Shown: positions 56,891 to 64,000 of the stretch, piece after piece
Layout of the letters: each line of letters begins with the position of its first letter
Numbering within the stretch: position 1 is the stretch's first letter
DNA from: DASUFZ01 sp035541475
GTDB lineage: Bacteria; Myxococcota_A; UBA9160; SMWR01
Direction of reading: 5' to 3'
DNA length: 64,000 nucleotides
NCBI GenBank assembly: GCA_035541475.1
Contig: DATKND010000089.1
Coordinates: forward strand, 13,419 to 77,418
Made by a program: the position numbers and the translations under genes
Notes under the pieces: model-generated
The model's input: the letters and a program-made list of their open reading frames with translations, nothing else
Told to the model about the DNA's origin: nothing
Database searches by the model: none

Positions 56891-59206
56891 TCAGCCTGGC
56901 GCGACGCCGCTCGCCGGGATGGTCTTGGCGGCGAGGAAGCGCGGCCGAGTGCACAGCGCGAGCGCCGGCACGACGGTGAGCGTCGCGAGGCAGCTCGTCG
57001 TCATCATCAACGCCACGTAACCGCCGAGCTGGCGCCAGAGCGCGAAGTCGCTGGCGCACAGCGTCAGGTTCCCGGCCGCGATCGCCGACGCCACGAAGAA
57101 GATCGCGCGGCCGCTCGTGCGCAGCGTCGATGCGATCGCCGCCTCGAGCGAGTGCCCGGTGTGCACCTCCTCGCGCAGCCGGAAGAGCAGGTAGATCGCG
57201 AAGTCCGCGCCGATCGAGACGCCCATCGCGATGTAGCTCGCCGTCGCAAAGGAGAGCCAGCTGCCGATCCAGCCCATCGTGCCGAGGTTCACGAGCGCGG
57301 AGCACACGAGCGGCGCGAGCACGAGGAGCCCCGCTGCGAGCGAGCGGAAGACGAGCGCCGAGAGCACGAAGATCACCGCCGCGATCTGGGCCATGTTCTC
57401 GAGCTTGTGCAGCACCACGGTCGAGTTGGTGGCCGCCGCCTGGCCGAGCTCGCCGCCGCCGACGAGGACGCGCACGCCGGGCGGGAACTCGCGCGCCGCG
57501 ACCGCGCGCAGCTTCGCGAAGAGCCGCTCCACCCACGCGACGCGGTCCACGCGCGAGAGCGCGTGGATCGCTCCGGTGGCGCGGTCGGCGCTCGCCACGC
57601 GCGCGAGGTCGTCGGGCTGGAAGAGCAGCATCATCTGCTCGACCGCCTCGCGCGAGTCGGGGATCTCGAGCGCCCCGTCGCGTCCGCCCTCGAGCGCGCG
57701 GTTCATCACCGCGACGTAGTCGGCGAGCGAGAGCGTCCCGGTGATCGCGTCCTCCTCGCGGAAGGCGCGCTCGAGCGCGAGCATGCCCCGCAGCACCGCG
57801 GGATCGAGCAGCGCGTCGGGCGCGTCGCCCTCGATGAGCACGCGGATCGTCGAGGTGCCCGTGAAGTGAGCGCGGATCGCGTTGTCCGCGGCGATCACGG
57901 GCGCGTCGCGATCGAACCACGAACGGAAGGCGCTGTTCACTTCGATGCGCGCGATGCCCGCCGCCGCCGCGCCGACCGCGACGACGGCCACAACGAGGAC
58001 GGCGCGCGGCCATCCGAGCACGAGCTGCGCGATGGCCTCGAGCGCGCGATCGAGGAAGCGGTGGCTCCGCTCCGCGAGCGCCTCCGCCGAGCGCGGCGCG
58101 CGCAGCAGCGACCGACACGCCGGGATGAAGGTGAGCTCGAGCACGAGCGTCGAGAGGATCCCGAAGGCCGCCATCAGCCCGAAGTCGCGCACGGCCGGAA
58201 TGCCGAAGGTGGCGAGCGACGCGAAGCCCGTCGCGGCGATCCCGCATGCGATTGCCATCACGGGCCCGATCCGCAGCAGCGACGCCGTGACCGCGGCGCG
58301 GTTCTCGCCGAGCTCGCGATACGACTCGTAGTAGCGCTTCAGGATCTGCACGGCGTGGCCCGCCGCGACCGAGAGCACGAGCACCGCCGTGATCGCCGTC
58401 CACGGCGTCAATCTGAAGCCGAGCGCCGCCGTGATGCCCATCGCCCAGACGACCGAGAGGCCCGCCGTCACGAGCGGCAGCACCACCGCCTGCAGCGTGC
58501 GGAATGCCTCGAAGTGCACGACCGCGATCACCGCGAGCGCGAGCAGCACGAGGGGCACGATGCGGTGCGTGGCGTCGTTCAGCGCCGCGAGCGCGGACGG
58601 CTGGCCGCCGACCCAGATCTCGGTGCGCGCGTCGCGCTCGCGGGCAGCGAGCGCCTCGATGCCCGCAGTGATGCGCTCGGTCGGCGCGTCGTCGGCGAAG
58701 TCGGCGAGGATCATCGCGCCGCGCGCGTCCGGCGTGACGAGCGTGCCGACGTACATCGGGTACGAGAGGATCCGCGCGCGCAGCGCGGCGAGCGCCGCGG
58801 GATCGGACGGCGGCTCGGCCGGCACGAGCGCGTCGACGCGCACGGTCTCGCCGTCCGCGTCGATCGCCTTCACGCGCGGCGCCGTGATCGACAGCACGCC
58901 CGAGGGCTTCACGCCCGGGAGCTGCGCGACGCCGTCGGTGATGCGGCGGATCTTCCCGAGCGTCACCGGATCGACGACGTCGCCGTCGCGCACGCCGATC
59001 GCCACGATCGCGGTCTGACCCTGCGCGAGCCGCTCGGCGAGCCGGTCGTCGATCCGCGTGTAGGGATGGCCCGCGGGCACCTCGTCGGAGAGCAGCACCT
59101 CGAGCCGGAGATCGCGGAGTGCTGCGCCAAGCGCGACCGTGAGCACCAGCACCGCCCCGACCACCCAGCGCGGGTGGCGCGTGACGATGCGGGCGATCCG
59201 ATCCAC
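56891..59206 (-). CDS. RND-superfamily exporter (MMPL-type, COG1033)
   Basis: 771 residues in two similar halves. Each half has one helix, a large extracytoplasmic loop, then a cluster of five helices. First half: RHPRWVVGAVLVLTVALGAAL, a loop from about 30 to 215, then IVPLVLLALAVIAVVHFEAFRTL, GFRLTPWTAITAVLVLSVAAGHAVQILKRYYESY; second half: WPRAVLVVAVVAVGAAAAGIARIEVNSAFRSWFDRDAP to SIGADFAIYLLFRLREEV. GADFAIYLLFR carries the acidic proton-relay position of MMPL-like proteins. Such pumps move lipids or hydrophobic compounds (hopanoids, mycolates). No adaptor or outer-membrane channel gene is adjacent. Confidence 0.9.
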   Translation of the reverse strand: MDRIARIVTRHPRWVVGAVLVLTVALGAALRDLRLEVLLSDEVPAGHPYTRIDDRLAERLAQGQTAIVAIGVRDGDVVDPVTLGKIRRITDGVAQLPGVKPSGVLSITAPRVKAIDADGETVRVDALVPAEPPSDPAALAALRARILSYPMYVGTLVTPDARGAMILADFADDAPTERITAGIEALAARERDARTEIWVGGQPSALAALNDATHRIVPLVLLALAVIAVVHFEAFRTLQAVVLPLVTAGLSVVWAMGITAALGFRLTPWTAITAVLVLSVAAGHAVQILKRYYESYRELGENRAAVTASLLRIGPVMAIACGIAATGFASLATFGIPAVRDFGLMAAFGILSTLVLELTFIPACRSLLRAPRSAEALAERSHRFLDRALEAIAQLVLGWPRAVLVVAVVAVGAAAAGIARIEVNSAFRSWFDRDAPVIAADNAIRAHFTGTSTIRVLIEGDAPDALLDPAVLRGMLALERAFREEDAITGTLSLADYVAVMNRALEGGRDGALEIPDSREAVEQMMLLFQPDDLARVASADRATGAIHALSRVDRVAWVERLFAKLRAVAAREFPPGVRVLVGGGELGQAAATNSTVVLHKLENMAQIAAVIFVLSALVFRSLAAGLLVLAPLVCSALVNLGTMGWIGSWLSFATASYIAMGVSIGADFAIYLLFRLREEVHTGHSLEAAIASTLRTSGRAIFFVASAIAAGNLTLCASDFALWRQLGGYVALMMTTSCLATLTVVPALALCTRPRFLAAKTIPASGVAPG

Positions 59207-59250
59207 GCGCGTCGAGATACCGGGTTCGAGCGTCCTTTTCCACCGGCCGC

Positions 59251-59284
59251 CACATGGGGCTGACGATTACGACGGCTCTCGAAC
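59251..59284 (+). repeat. Short direct repeat B, copy 2
   Basis: CACATGGGG followed by CTGACGATTACGACGGCTCTCG; matches 56639-56680 apart from a 9-bp gap and a few substitutions, and abuts the second copy of the 115-bp repeat. Confidence 0.65.
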
Positions 59285-59399
59285 GTCTATCCGATCTCGG
59301 TGCGCGCCGCGCTGACCGCGCGCTTCTGAGCGGGGCGTCGCGCTCCAGTGACGAGGCGTGCAGCCTCGCTCGCGTTGCATGGCCGGACACGACGTTCCG
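59285..59399 (+). repeat. 115-bp direct repeat, copy 2 (orphan receptor gene end)
   Basis: Contains a second copy of the last 14 codons of the TonB receptor gene (YPISVRAALTARF then TGA) with no receptor gene before it, plus the same flank. It lies upstream of the acyl-CoA dehydrogenase gene, in the 241-bp gap after the RND start, and probably holds no functional gene. Confidence 0.9.
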
Positions 59400-59447
59400 C
59401 CGCAGCGAGGCACGTGCGTTGCACACGCCTCGGGCGAGGTGTCGACC

Positions 59448-60656
59448 ATGCAGATCTCGCCGATCCCGACGCTCGACGACGAGACGAACCAGATCCGGTT
59501 GCTGACCGCGCAGCTCGTCACGCAGGAGGTGATCCCGAACGAGCACTTCCTGCGCCGCGGCGCCGACGCGGCGGAGCACTTCGCGCGCATCCAGGCGCGG
59601 GTCAAGCAGGCGGGGCTGTGGGCGCCGCACCTGCCCGCCGAGTACGGCGGCATGGGGCTCGGTTTCCTCCAGCTCGCCTACATGTACGAGATCCTCGCGT
59701 GGAGTCCGTACTCGAGCGCGCTCTTCGGGATCATGGCGCCGAACTCGGGGAATGCGCGCATCCTGGTGCAGTACGGCAGCGACGCGCAGAAGAAGGAGTG
59801 GCTCGAGCCGCTCGTGGCGGGGCGCCTGCAGTCGTGCTTCGCGATGACCGAGCCCGATCGCGCGGGATCGGATCCGCGCTCGCTCCGCACCCGGGCGGTA
59901 CGAGATGACGAATCGTGGGTGATCACCGGGCACAAGTGGATGGTCTCGAACGTGAGCCGCGCCGACTTCGCGATCGTGATGTGCCGTACCGAGGAGGGCG
60001 ACGGCGACGACAACGCGCGCATGACGCAGATCATTGTCCCTACGCGCATGCCGGGCTTCCGGGTCGTGGGCGATGTGCCGGTGTGGGGGGAGGCAAGCGG
60101 CCACCACGGCGAGATCATCCTCGACCACGTGCGCGTGCCGCTCGAGAACCAGCTCGGCGCGCGCGGCTCGGGCCACCGCGCCGCCCAGGACCGGCTCGGC
60201 GCCGGTCGCGTCTACCACTGCATGAACTGCGTGGGCCAGATGTGGCGCGCCTTCGATCTGATGGTGCGGCGCGCGATGGAGCGCGAGGTGCACGGAGGGC
60301 TGCTCGAGACGAAGCAGTTCGTGCAGGGCTTCATCGCCGACTCCTACATGGACATCCAGGCGGCGCGCCTGCTGACGATCCGATGCGCCGAGCAGATCGA
60401 GCGCGGAGCCGACGCGCGCACCGACATCTCCGCGATCAAGGTGTTCGTGCCGGCGGCGCTCTCGCGCGTGGCCGACCGCGCGATCCAGGTCCACGGCGCG
60501 CTCGGAGTGTCCGCCGACCTGCCGCTCGAGGCGATGTATCGCGGCGCACGCACGCTGCGACTCGCCGACGGCCCCGACGAGGTGCATCGCATCCTGATCG
60601 CGAAGAACGTGCTGGCCGCGTACCACCGAGGGGAGTCGTGGGACTTCGGCCTCTAG
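59448..60656 (+). CDS. Acyl-CoA dehydrogenase
   Basis: 402 residues from ATG at 59448. Upstream in-frame codons run into the direct repeat and are not counted. N-terminal helical domain with GLWAPHLPAEYGGMGLGFLQLAYMYEIL, beta domain with CFAMTEPDRAGSDPRSLRTRA (FAD-binding) and WVITGHKWMVSN, C-terminal domain with DISAIKVFVPAALSRVADRAIQVHGALGVS and MYRGARTLRLADGPDEVHR (the ACAD signature). It introduces the 2,3 double bond in an acyl-CoA, with electrons passed to ETF. The sequence is closest to the ACAD10/11-like group, which fits with the phosphotransferase at 4123-5235. Confidence 0.92.
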   Translation: MQISPIPTLDDETNQIRLLTAQLVTQEVIPNEHFLRRGADAAEHFARIQARVKQAGLWAPHLPAEYGGMGLGFLQLAYMYEILAWSPYSSALFGIMAPNSGNARILVQYGSDAQKKEWLEPLVAGRLQSCFAMTEPDRAGSDPRSLRTRAVRDDESWVITGHKWMVSNVSRADFAIVMCRTEEGDGDDNARMTQIIVPTRMPGFRVVGDVPVWGEASGHHGEIILDHVRVPLENQLGARGSGHRAAQDRLGAGRVYHCMNCVGQMWRAFDLMVRRAMEREVHGGLLETKQFVQGFIADSYMDIQAARLLTIRCAEQIERGADARTDISAIKVFVPAALSRVADRAIQVHGALGVSADLPLEAMYRGARTLRLADGPDEVHRILIAKNVLAAYHRGESWDFGL

Positions 60657-60696
60657 CTGCTCGCTCCGCGTGCTACCTGACGGGAGGAGGCGGGCG

Positions 60697-61542
60697 ATGC
60701 AGGCGCGCGCATTTGGAGCGACCGGGCGACAGGTTCCCGTGATCGGGCAGGGCACGTGGAACCTCGAACGCGATGACGAGAAGTCGGCCGTCGCGGCGCT
60801 CCGCCGCGGGCTCGACCTCGGCCTGACCCACATCGACACCGCCGAGATGTACGGGCGCGGGGCGGCGGAGCGGCTCATTGCGAAAGCGATCGAGGGACGG
60901 CGCCACGAGGTCTTTCTGGTCTCGAAGGTGCTGCCCGAGAATTCGTCGCGCGCCGGGACCTTGCGCGCGTGCGAGCGCTCGCTCGAGCGGCTCGCGACCG
61001 ATCATCTCGATCTCTATCTCCTCCACTGGCGCGGGGCGGTGCCGCTCGAGGAGACCGTCTCGGCGTTCGAACAGCTCCGCGCGGACGGGAAGATCCGCGC
61101 CTGGGGCGTCAGCAACTGCGACGTGGAGGACCTCGACGAGCTCGCGAAGCTGGCGCCGATCGAGAGGGTCGCCTGCAACCAGGTGTTGTACCACCTCGAG
61201 GAGCGCGCGATCGAGCACGCCGTGCTGCCGTGGTGCGAGCGGCGCGGCGTCGCGCTGGTCGGCTACAGCCCGTTCGGCACCGGCAGCTTTCCGTCGGCGC
61301 GCGGCCGCGGCGGCCGCGTGCTGCAGGAGGTGGCCGACGCGCACGGCGCGACGCCGCGACAGGTGGCGCTCGCTTTCCTGGTGCGCCGGCCGCCACTCTT
61401 CGCGATCCCGAAGGCGTCGGACCCGCGGCACGTCGAGGACAACGCCGGCGCAGGTGAGCTGCGGCTCACGCCCGAAGAGATCGCGCGGATCGAGCAGGCC
61501 TTCCCGCTCGGCCGCCGCCCGCGATCGTTGCCCACGATCTAG
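60697..61542 (+). CDS. Aldo/keto reductase
   Basis: 281 residues; GGGAGGAGG just upstream supports the ATG. The AKR tetrad is complete: Asp and Tyr in HIDTAEMYGRG, Lys in FLVSKVLPENSS, His in LYLLHWRG. GVSNCDVEDLDEL and LVGYSPFGTGSFPS are further family motifs and IPKASDPRHVEDNAGA is the NADP-binding loop. The protein reduces aldehydes or ketones with NADPH. It follows the acyl-CoA dehydrogenase gene by 40 bp on the same strand, with a hairpin after its stop. Confidence 0.92.
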   Translation: MQARAFGATGRQVPVIGQGTWNLERDDEKSAVAALRRGLDLGLTHIDTAEMYGRGAAERLIAKAIEGRRHEVFLVSKVLPENSSRAGTLRACERSLERLATDHLDLYLLHWRGAVPLEETVSAFEQLRADGKIRAWGVSNCDVEDLDELAKLAPIERVACNQVLYHLEERAIEHAVLPWCERRGVALVGYSPFGTGSFPSARGRGGRVLQEVADAHGATPRQVALAFLVRRPPLFAIPKASDPRHVEDNAGAGELRLTPEEIARIEQAFPLGRRPRSLPTI

Positions 61543-61562
61543 TTCTGAACTTCAACACGGCA

Positions 61563-61583
61563 GGGGCCCCGCACCTCGGCCCC
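61563..61583. terminator. Hairpin between convergent genes, probable terminator
   Basis: GGGGCC (61563-61568) pairs with GGCCCC (61578-61583) around a nine-base loop. It sits in the 47-bp gap between the aldo/keto reductase stop (61542) and that of the aldehyde dehydrogenase (61590). No T-run. Confidence 0.45.
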
Positions 61584-61589
61584 AGGCCG

Positions 61590-63062
61590 CTAGCGCGCGG
61601 GCAGCCCGATGGTCTTCGTCTCGAGGTACTCCTCGAAGCCCTCGACGCCCATCTCGCGCCCGACGCCGCTCTGCTTGTAGCCGCCGAAGGGCGAATCGGG
61701 CGCGAACCACATGCCCCCGTTCACGCCGACGGTGCCGGTGCGCAGGCGACGCGCGACCGCGAGCGCGCGCTCCTCGGAGCCCGAACTGACCTGACCCGAG
61801 AGCCCGTAGAGCGAGTCGTTCGCGATGCGGACCGCGTCGTCGTCGCCGTCGTGCGGGATTACGACGAGCACGGGGCCGAAGATCTCCTCCTGCGCGACCG
61901 TCATGTCGTTACGCACGTCGGCGAGCAGAGTCGGCTCGACGAAGAAGCCCTTCGGCATCTGCGCGGGGCGCTTGCCGCCGACCACCAGGCGCGCGCCTTC
62001 CTGCACGCCCTTCTCGATGTAGCCGAGCACGCGGTCCTGCTGGCGCCGGTTGATCTGCGGCCCCTGGATGTTCTTCGGATCGGTGGGATCGCCGTAGTTC
62101 ACGGCGCGGAAGGCCTGCTCGAGGATCGCGATGCCCTCGGAATAACGAGCGCGCGGGATCAGCAGGCGCGTGGTGATCGCGCAGCCCTGACCGCCGTGCA
62201 TGCAGACCATGCTGGCGCCGGGCAGCACCGCCTCGAGCTTCGCGTCGTCGAGCACGATGTTCGCCGACTTCCCGCCGAGCTCGAGGAAGACCTTCTTCAC
62301 CGTGTCCGCGCCGGCCGCCATGATGCGGCGCCCGACCGCGGTCGAGCCGGTGAACGACAGCATGTCGACGCGCGGGTCCGAGCACAGCAGCTCGCCGACG
62401 CGCGCCGGATCCAGCGACGTCACCACGTTGAAGACGCCGGGCGGGATGTCCGTGTGCTCGGCCACGACCTTCGCGATGAAGGTCGCGTTCCACGGCGTGT
62501 CGGGCGCTGGCTTCAGCACGATCGTGTTGCCCGCCGCGAGCGCAGGGCCGACCTTCGCGAGGTTCACCTGGAGCGGGAAGTTCCACGGCGTGATGCAGCC
62601 GACCACGCCGGTCGCCTCCTTGCGCACGACGCGGCGGCTCTTCATGCCGAAGAACTCGTGGACACCGAGGTCGCGCTCGAAGTCGTAACGGCCGAGCAGG
62701 TTCGCGACCCACGCGAGATCGCGGATCACCGAGTCGCCCTGCGGGCCGTAGGTCAGCATGATCGGCGCGCCGACCTCGGCGACCGTCTGCTTGCGCAGGT
62801 GCTCCTTCTCCTTCTCGAGGCCCTGCTGGAGCTGCTCGAGGCAGCGCTTGCGCAGCGCTGTGTCCGTCGACCAGGAGGTCGTGTCGAAGGCGCGGCGCGC
62901 GGCGGCAATCGCGGCGTGCATGTCCTCGGGCCCGCCGTCGGCCACCTGGCCGATCACCGCTTCGGTGGCGGGGTTCACGTTCGCGAAGCGCGCGCCGGAG
63001 CGGGCCTCCACGAACTTCCCGTCGATGTACATGCGTCCTTCGGGCTGGCTGAAGTCGGCCAC
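61590..63062 (-). CDS. NAD(P)-dependent aldehyde dehydrogenase
   Basis: 490 residues, standard length. TPWNFPLQVNLAKVGPALAAGNTIVLKPA for cofactor binding, FTGSTAVGRRIMAAGADTVKKVFLELGGKSANIV with the general-base Glu, and GGQGCAITTRLLI with the nucleophilic Cys; EEIFGPVLVVIPHDGDDDAVRIANDSLYGLSG follows. It oxidises an aldehyde to the acid. The next gene downstream on the other side (BKACE) ends 27 bp before its start on the same strand, so the two may be co-transcribed. Confidence 0.94.
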   Translation of the reverse strand: MADFSQPEGRMYIDGKFVEARSGARFANVNPATEAVIGQVADGGPEDMHAAIAAARRAFDTTSWSTDTALRKRCLEQLQQGLEKEKEHLRKQTVAEVGAPIMLTYGPQGDSVIRDLAWVANLLGRYDFERDLGVHEFFGMKSRRVVRKEATGVVGCITPWNFPLQVNLAKVGPALAAGNTIVLKPAPDTPWNATFIAKVVAEHTDIPPGVFNVVTSLDPARVGELLCSDPRVDMLSFTGSTAVGRRIMAAGADTVKKVFLELGGKSANIVLDDAKLEAVLPGASMVCMHGGQGCAITTRLLIPRARYSEGIAILEQAFRAVNYGDPTDPKNIQGPQINRRQQDRVLGYIEKGVQEGARLVVGGKRPAQMPKGFFVEPTLLADVRNDMTVAQEEIFGPVLVVIPHDGDDDAVRIANDSLYGLSGQVSSGSEERALAVARRLRTGTVGVNGGMWFAPDSPFGGYKQSGVGREMGVEGFEEYLETKTIGLPAR

Positions 63063-63089
63063 GGCGTTCCTCCTCGAGGGCGGCGCAGT

Positions 63090-63986
63090 CTACGGCAGGG
63101 CGAGGATGCGCGTGGCCTCGGCGCAGCTCGCTACAGGGCGACCCACTTCGTTACAGAGCGACACGGCCTGCCGCACCAGCTCTTCGTTGGTCGGCTTGCG
63201 CGTCTCGTGGAAGTGCTCCTCGAGGCCGACGTGAAGGTGACCGCCGCGCTCGAGCGCGCGCCGCGCGATCGGCGTGTCGAAGAGATCGCCGCCCCACACC
63301 GACACCGACCACGGGAGATCCACGCCGTCGAGCAGGTCGAGGTAGGCGTCGAGCGCCGAGAGGGTCGGCGCGAGCCCGAACGTGACACCCGGCTGCATCG
63401 AGAAGAGACCGTAGTCGCCGCCGAAGTAGAGCTTCACCATCGCACCCTGCGGCAGGCGTCCGGCGCGGTACCAGGCCAGGGTGGTGCGCAGGAAGCCCGG
63501 CTCGTAGATCGCGAGCGACGGCCCGAGGCCGCGCTTGTGGCAGAGCTCGAAGCCGGCGCGGATCTCCGGGTAGCCGTTCGCGTACACCATCCCGACCGGC
63601 AGCCCCTCGGCGTCTGGACCGCCGATGTTGGTCGAGCCGGGATCGACGACGCCGATGCGGAGCCCGCCCTCCTGGGCGAGCAGATCCATGTGCAGCAGCG
63701 AGGACGCGTGGTCGGGCGCCACCGTGAGCGTCGGGTACCAGAGCGCGTCCGGTCGCTCGCGCATCACGACGCGCCAGGCCGCGAGGTAGTCGTCCGCGGC
63801 CTCGCGGCCCCACAGCCGGATGTCGCGATTGTGCGCGTGCAGCACCGACGCGCCGGCGCGCAGGCACGCAAGCGCGTCGCGCGCGATCGCCTCCGGCGTG
63901 CGCGGCACGTGCGGATTCTTCTCGGGTCGGGTCTCGCCGTTCAGGGCCGCTTCGATCACCACGGCGCGGTCGGCGCGTGCCGTCAT
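63090..63986 (-). CDS. Beta-keto acid cleavage enzyme (BKACE, DUF849 family)
   Basis: 298 residues. TIM barrel with zinc ligands HxH in ASVLHAHNRDIRLWG and a further His-Glu pair in GGHLHVGLEEHFHETRKPTNEELVRQAV, the diagnostic BKACE C-terminus (normally DNLYY or similar, here EEHFHETRK). VVIEAALNGETRPEKNPHVPRTPEAIARDALACLRAGA is the family start. The enzymes split a beta-keto acid with acetyl-CoA to give acetoacetate and an acyl-CoA; the founding one is the lysine-fermentation enzyme Kce. Its substrate here is unknown. It precedes the aldehyde dehydrogenase gene and starts 14 bp from the right edge. Confidence 0.9.
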   Translation of the reverse strand: MTARADRAVVIEAALNGETRPEKNPHVPRTPEAIARDALACLRAGASVLHAHNRDIRLWGREAADDYLAAWRVVMRERPDALWYPTLTVAPDHASSLLHMDLLAQEGGLRIGVVDPGSTNIGGPDAEGLPVGMVYANGYPEIRAGFELCHKRGLGPSLAIYEPGFLRTTLAWYRAGRLPQGAMVKLYFGGDYGLFSMQPGVTFGLAPTLSALDAYLDLLDGVDLPWSVSVWGGDLFDTPIARRALERGGHLHVGLEEHFHETRKPTNEELVRQAVSLCNEVGRPVASCAEATRILALP

Positions 63987-64000
63987 GTTCGACCTCCGGG

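Noticed and set aside
56784..60878. A 1364-codon open frame on the minus strand
   Set aside because: It is antisense or out of frame to the RND, acyl-CoA dehydrogenase and aldo/keto reductase genes, which have strong family motifs; no domain is visible in it.
1..64000. CRISPR array, tRNA, rRNA, insertion sequence or prophage
   Set aside because: No regularly spaced repeats, cloverleaf genes, rRNA stretches, transposase motifs or phage structural genes were found by reading both strands; the repeats near 56-59 kb carry no transposase.

Overview
The window is a very GC-rich, densely coded stretch of bacterial chromosome: 57 intact genes, one gene cut by the left edge and three broken ones. Gaps are short and strands alternate often. 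No tRNA, rRNA, CRISPR array, transposase or phage gene was seen. The organism is Gram-negative: an outer-membrane TonB-dependent receptor, an MlaA-type lipoprotein, several lipobox signal peptides and a PQQ dehydrogenase are present. Four luciferase-like (LLM) oxidoreductases, of a family that often uses coenzyme F420, five short-chain dehydrogenases, a PAPS-type sulfotransferase, Baeyer-Villiger-type monooxygenases and CoA-thioester enzymes suggest a soil or aquatic lineage with wide lipid and xenobiotic metabolism (a Myxococcota, Binatota or other deltaproteobacterial-like lineage is my guess; the sequence alone does not fix it).

Layout. 0-2 kb: end of an ATP-grasp ligase, a GCS2-type carboxylate-amine ligase and an N-formylglutamate amidohydrolase, all overlapping. 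2-8.5 kb: GST-like protein, alpha/beta hydrolase, ACAD10/11-type phosphotransferase, SnoaL-like protein, acyl-CoA ligase and phosphotriesterase-family hydrolase. 8.4-12.3 kb: an AcvB/VirJ lipoprotein facing MprF, a lysyl-phosphatidylglycerol module. 12.3-16.2 kb: PhyH dioxygenase, amidohydrolase and LLM enzyme, then an SDR. 16.3-20.2 kb: four-gene minus-strand operon (sulfotransferase, DUF1214 protein, SDR, small membrane protein). 20.3-26 kb: FMN reductase, then a four-gene minus-strand operon with two paralogous DapB-like reductases around an SDR, divergent from an SDR plus MarR pair across a palindrome. 26-32 kb: SGNH hydrolase, SDR, LLM, Zn-ADH, enoyl-CoA hydratase, DUF4336 and PilZ proteins. 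32-36 kb: a divergent pair of equal-length monooxygenases and an MFS transporter. 36-41.4 kb: PQQ dehydrogenase with divergent LysR regulator, then an MlaA-alpha/beta-hydrolase fusion lipoprotein. 41.4-47 kb: amidohydrolase, GH20-like enzyme, a frameshifted NnrS gene, a gutted phospholipase-D gene and two lipoproteins. 47-52.8 kb: two paralogous LLM enzymes with a TetR gene between them, divergent from a D-aminoacylase-type amidohydrolase, then RNase HII. 52.8-59.4 kb: BlaI and M56 pair, TonB receptor, RND exporter, with a 115-bp direct repeat on both sides of the exporter. 59.4-64 kb: acyl-CoA dehydrogenase, aldo/keto reductase, aldehyde dehydrogenase and a BKACE-type enzyme.

Most genes fit a catabolic or detoxifying programme (CoA activation, dehydrogenation, hydration, oxygenation, redox of alcohols and aldehydes) divided into small regulons with their own MarR, LysR, TetR or BlaI regulator. 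A second theme is the envelope: MprF/AcvB, the MlaA-hydrolase fusion, the PLD remnant, the RND exporter and the TonB receptor. The observations most worth a second look are the MlaA-hydrolase fusion, the 97-bp antisense overlap of acvB and mprF, three genes whose best start is CTG, the repeats around the RND gene, and a set of single-base lesions at 44.8-45.7 and 56.8 kb that are either gene decay or assembly error.
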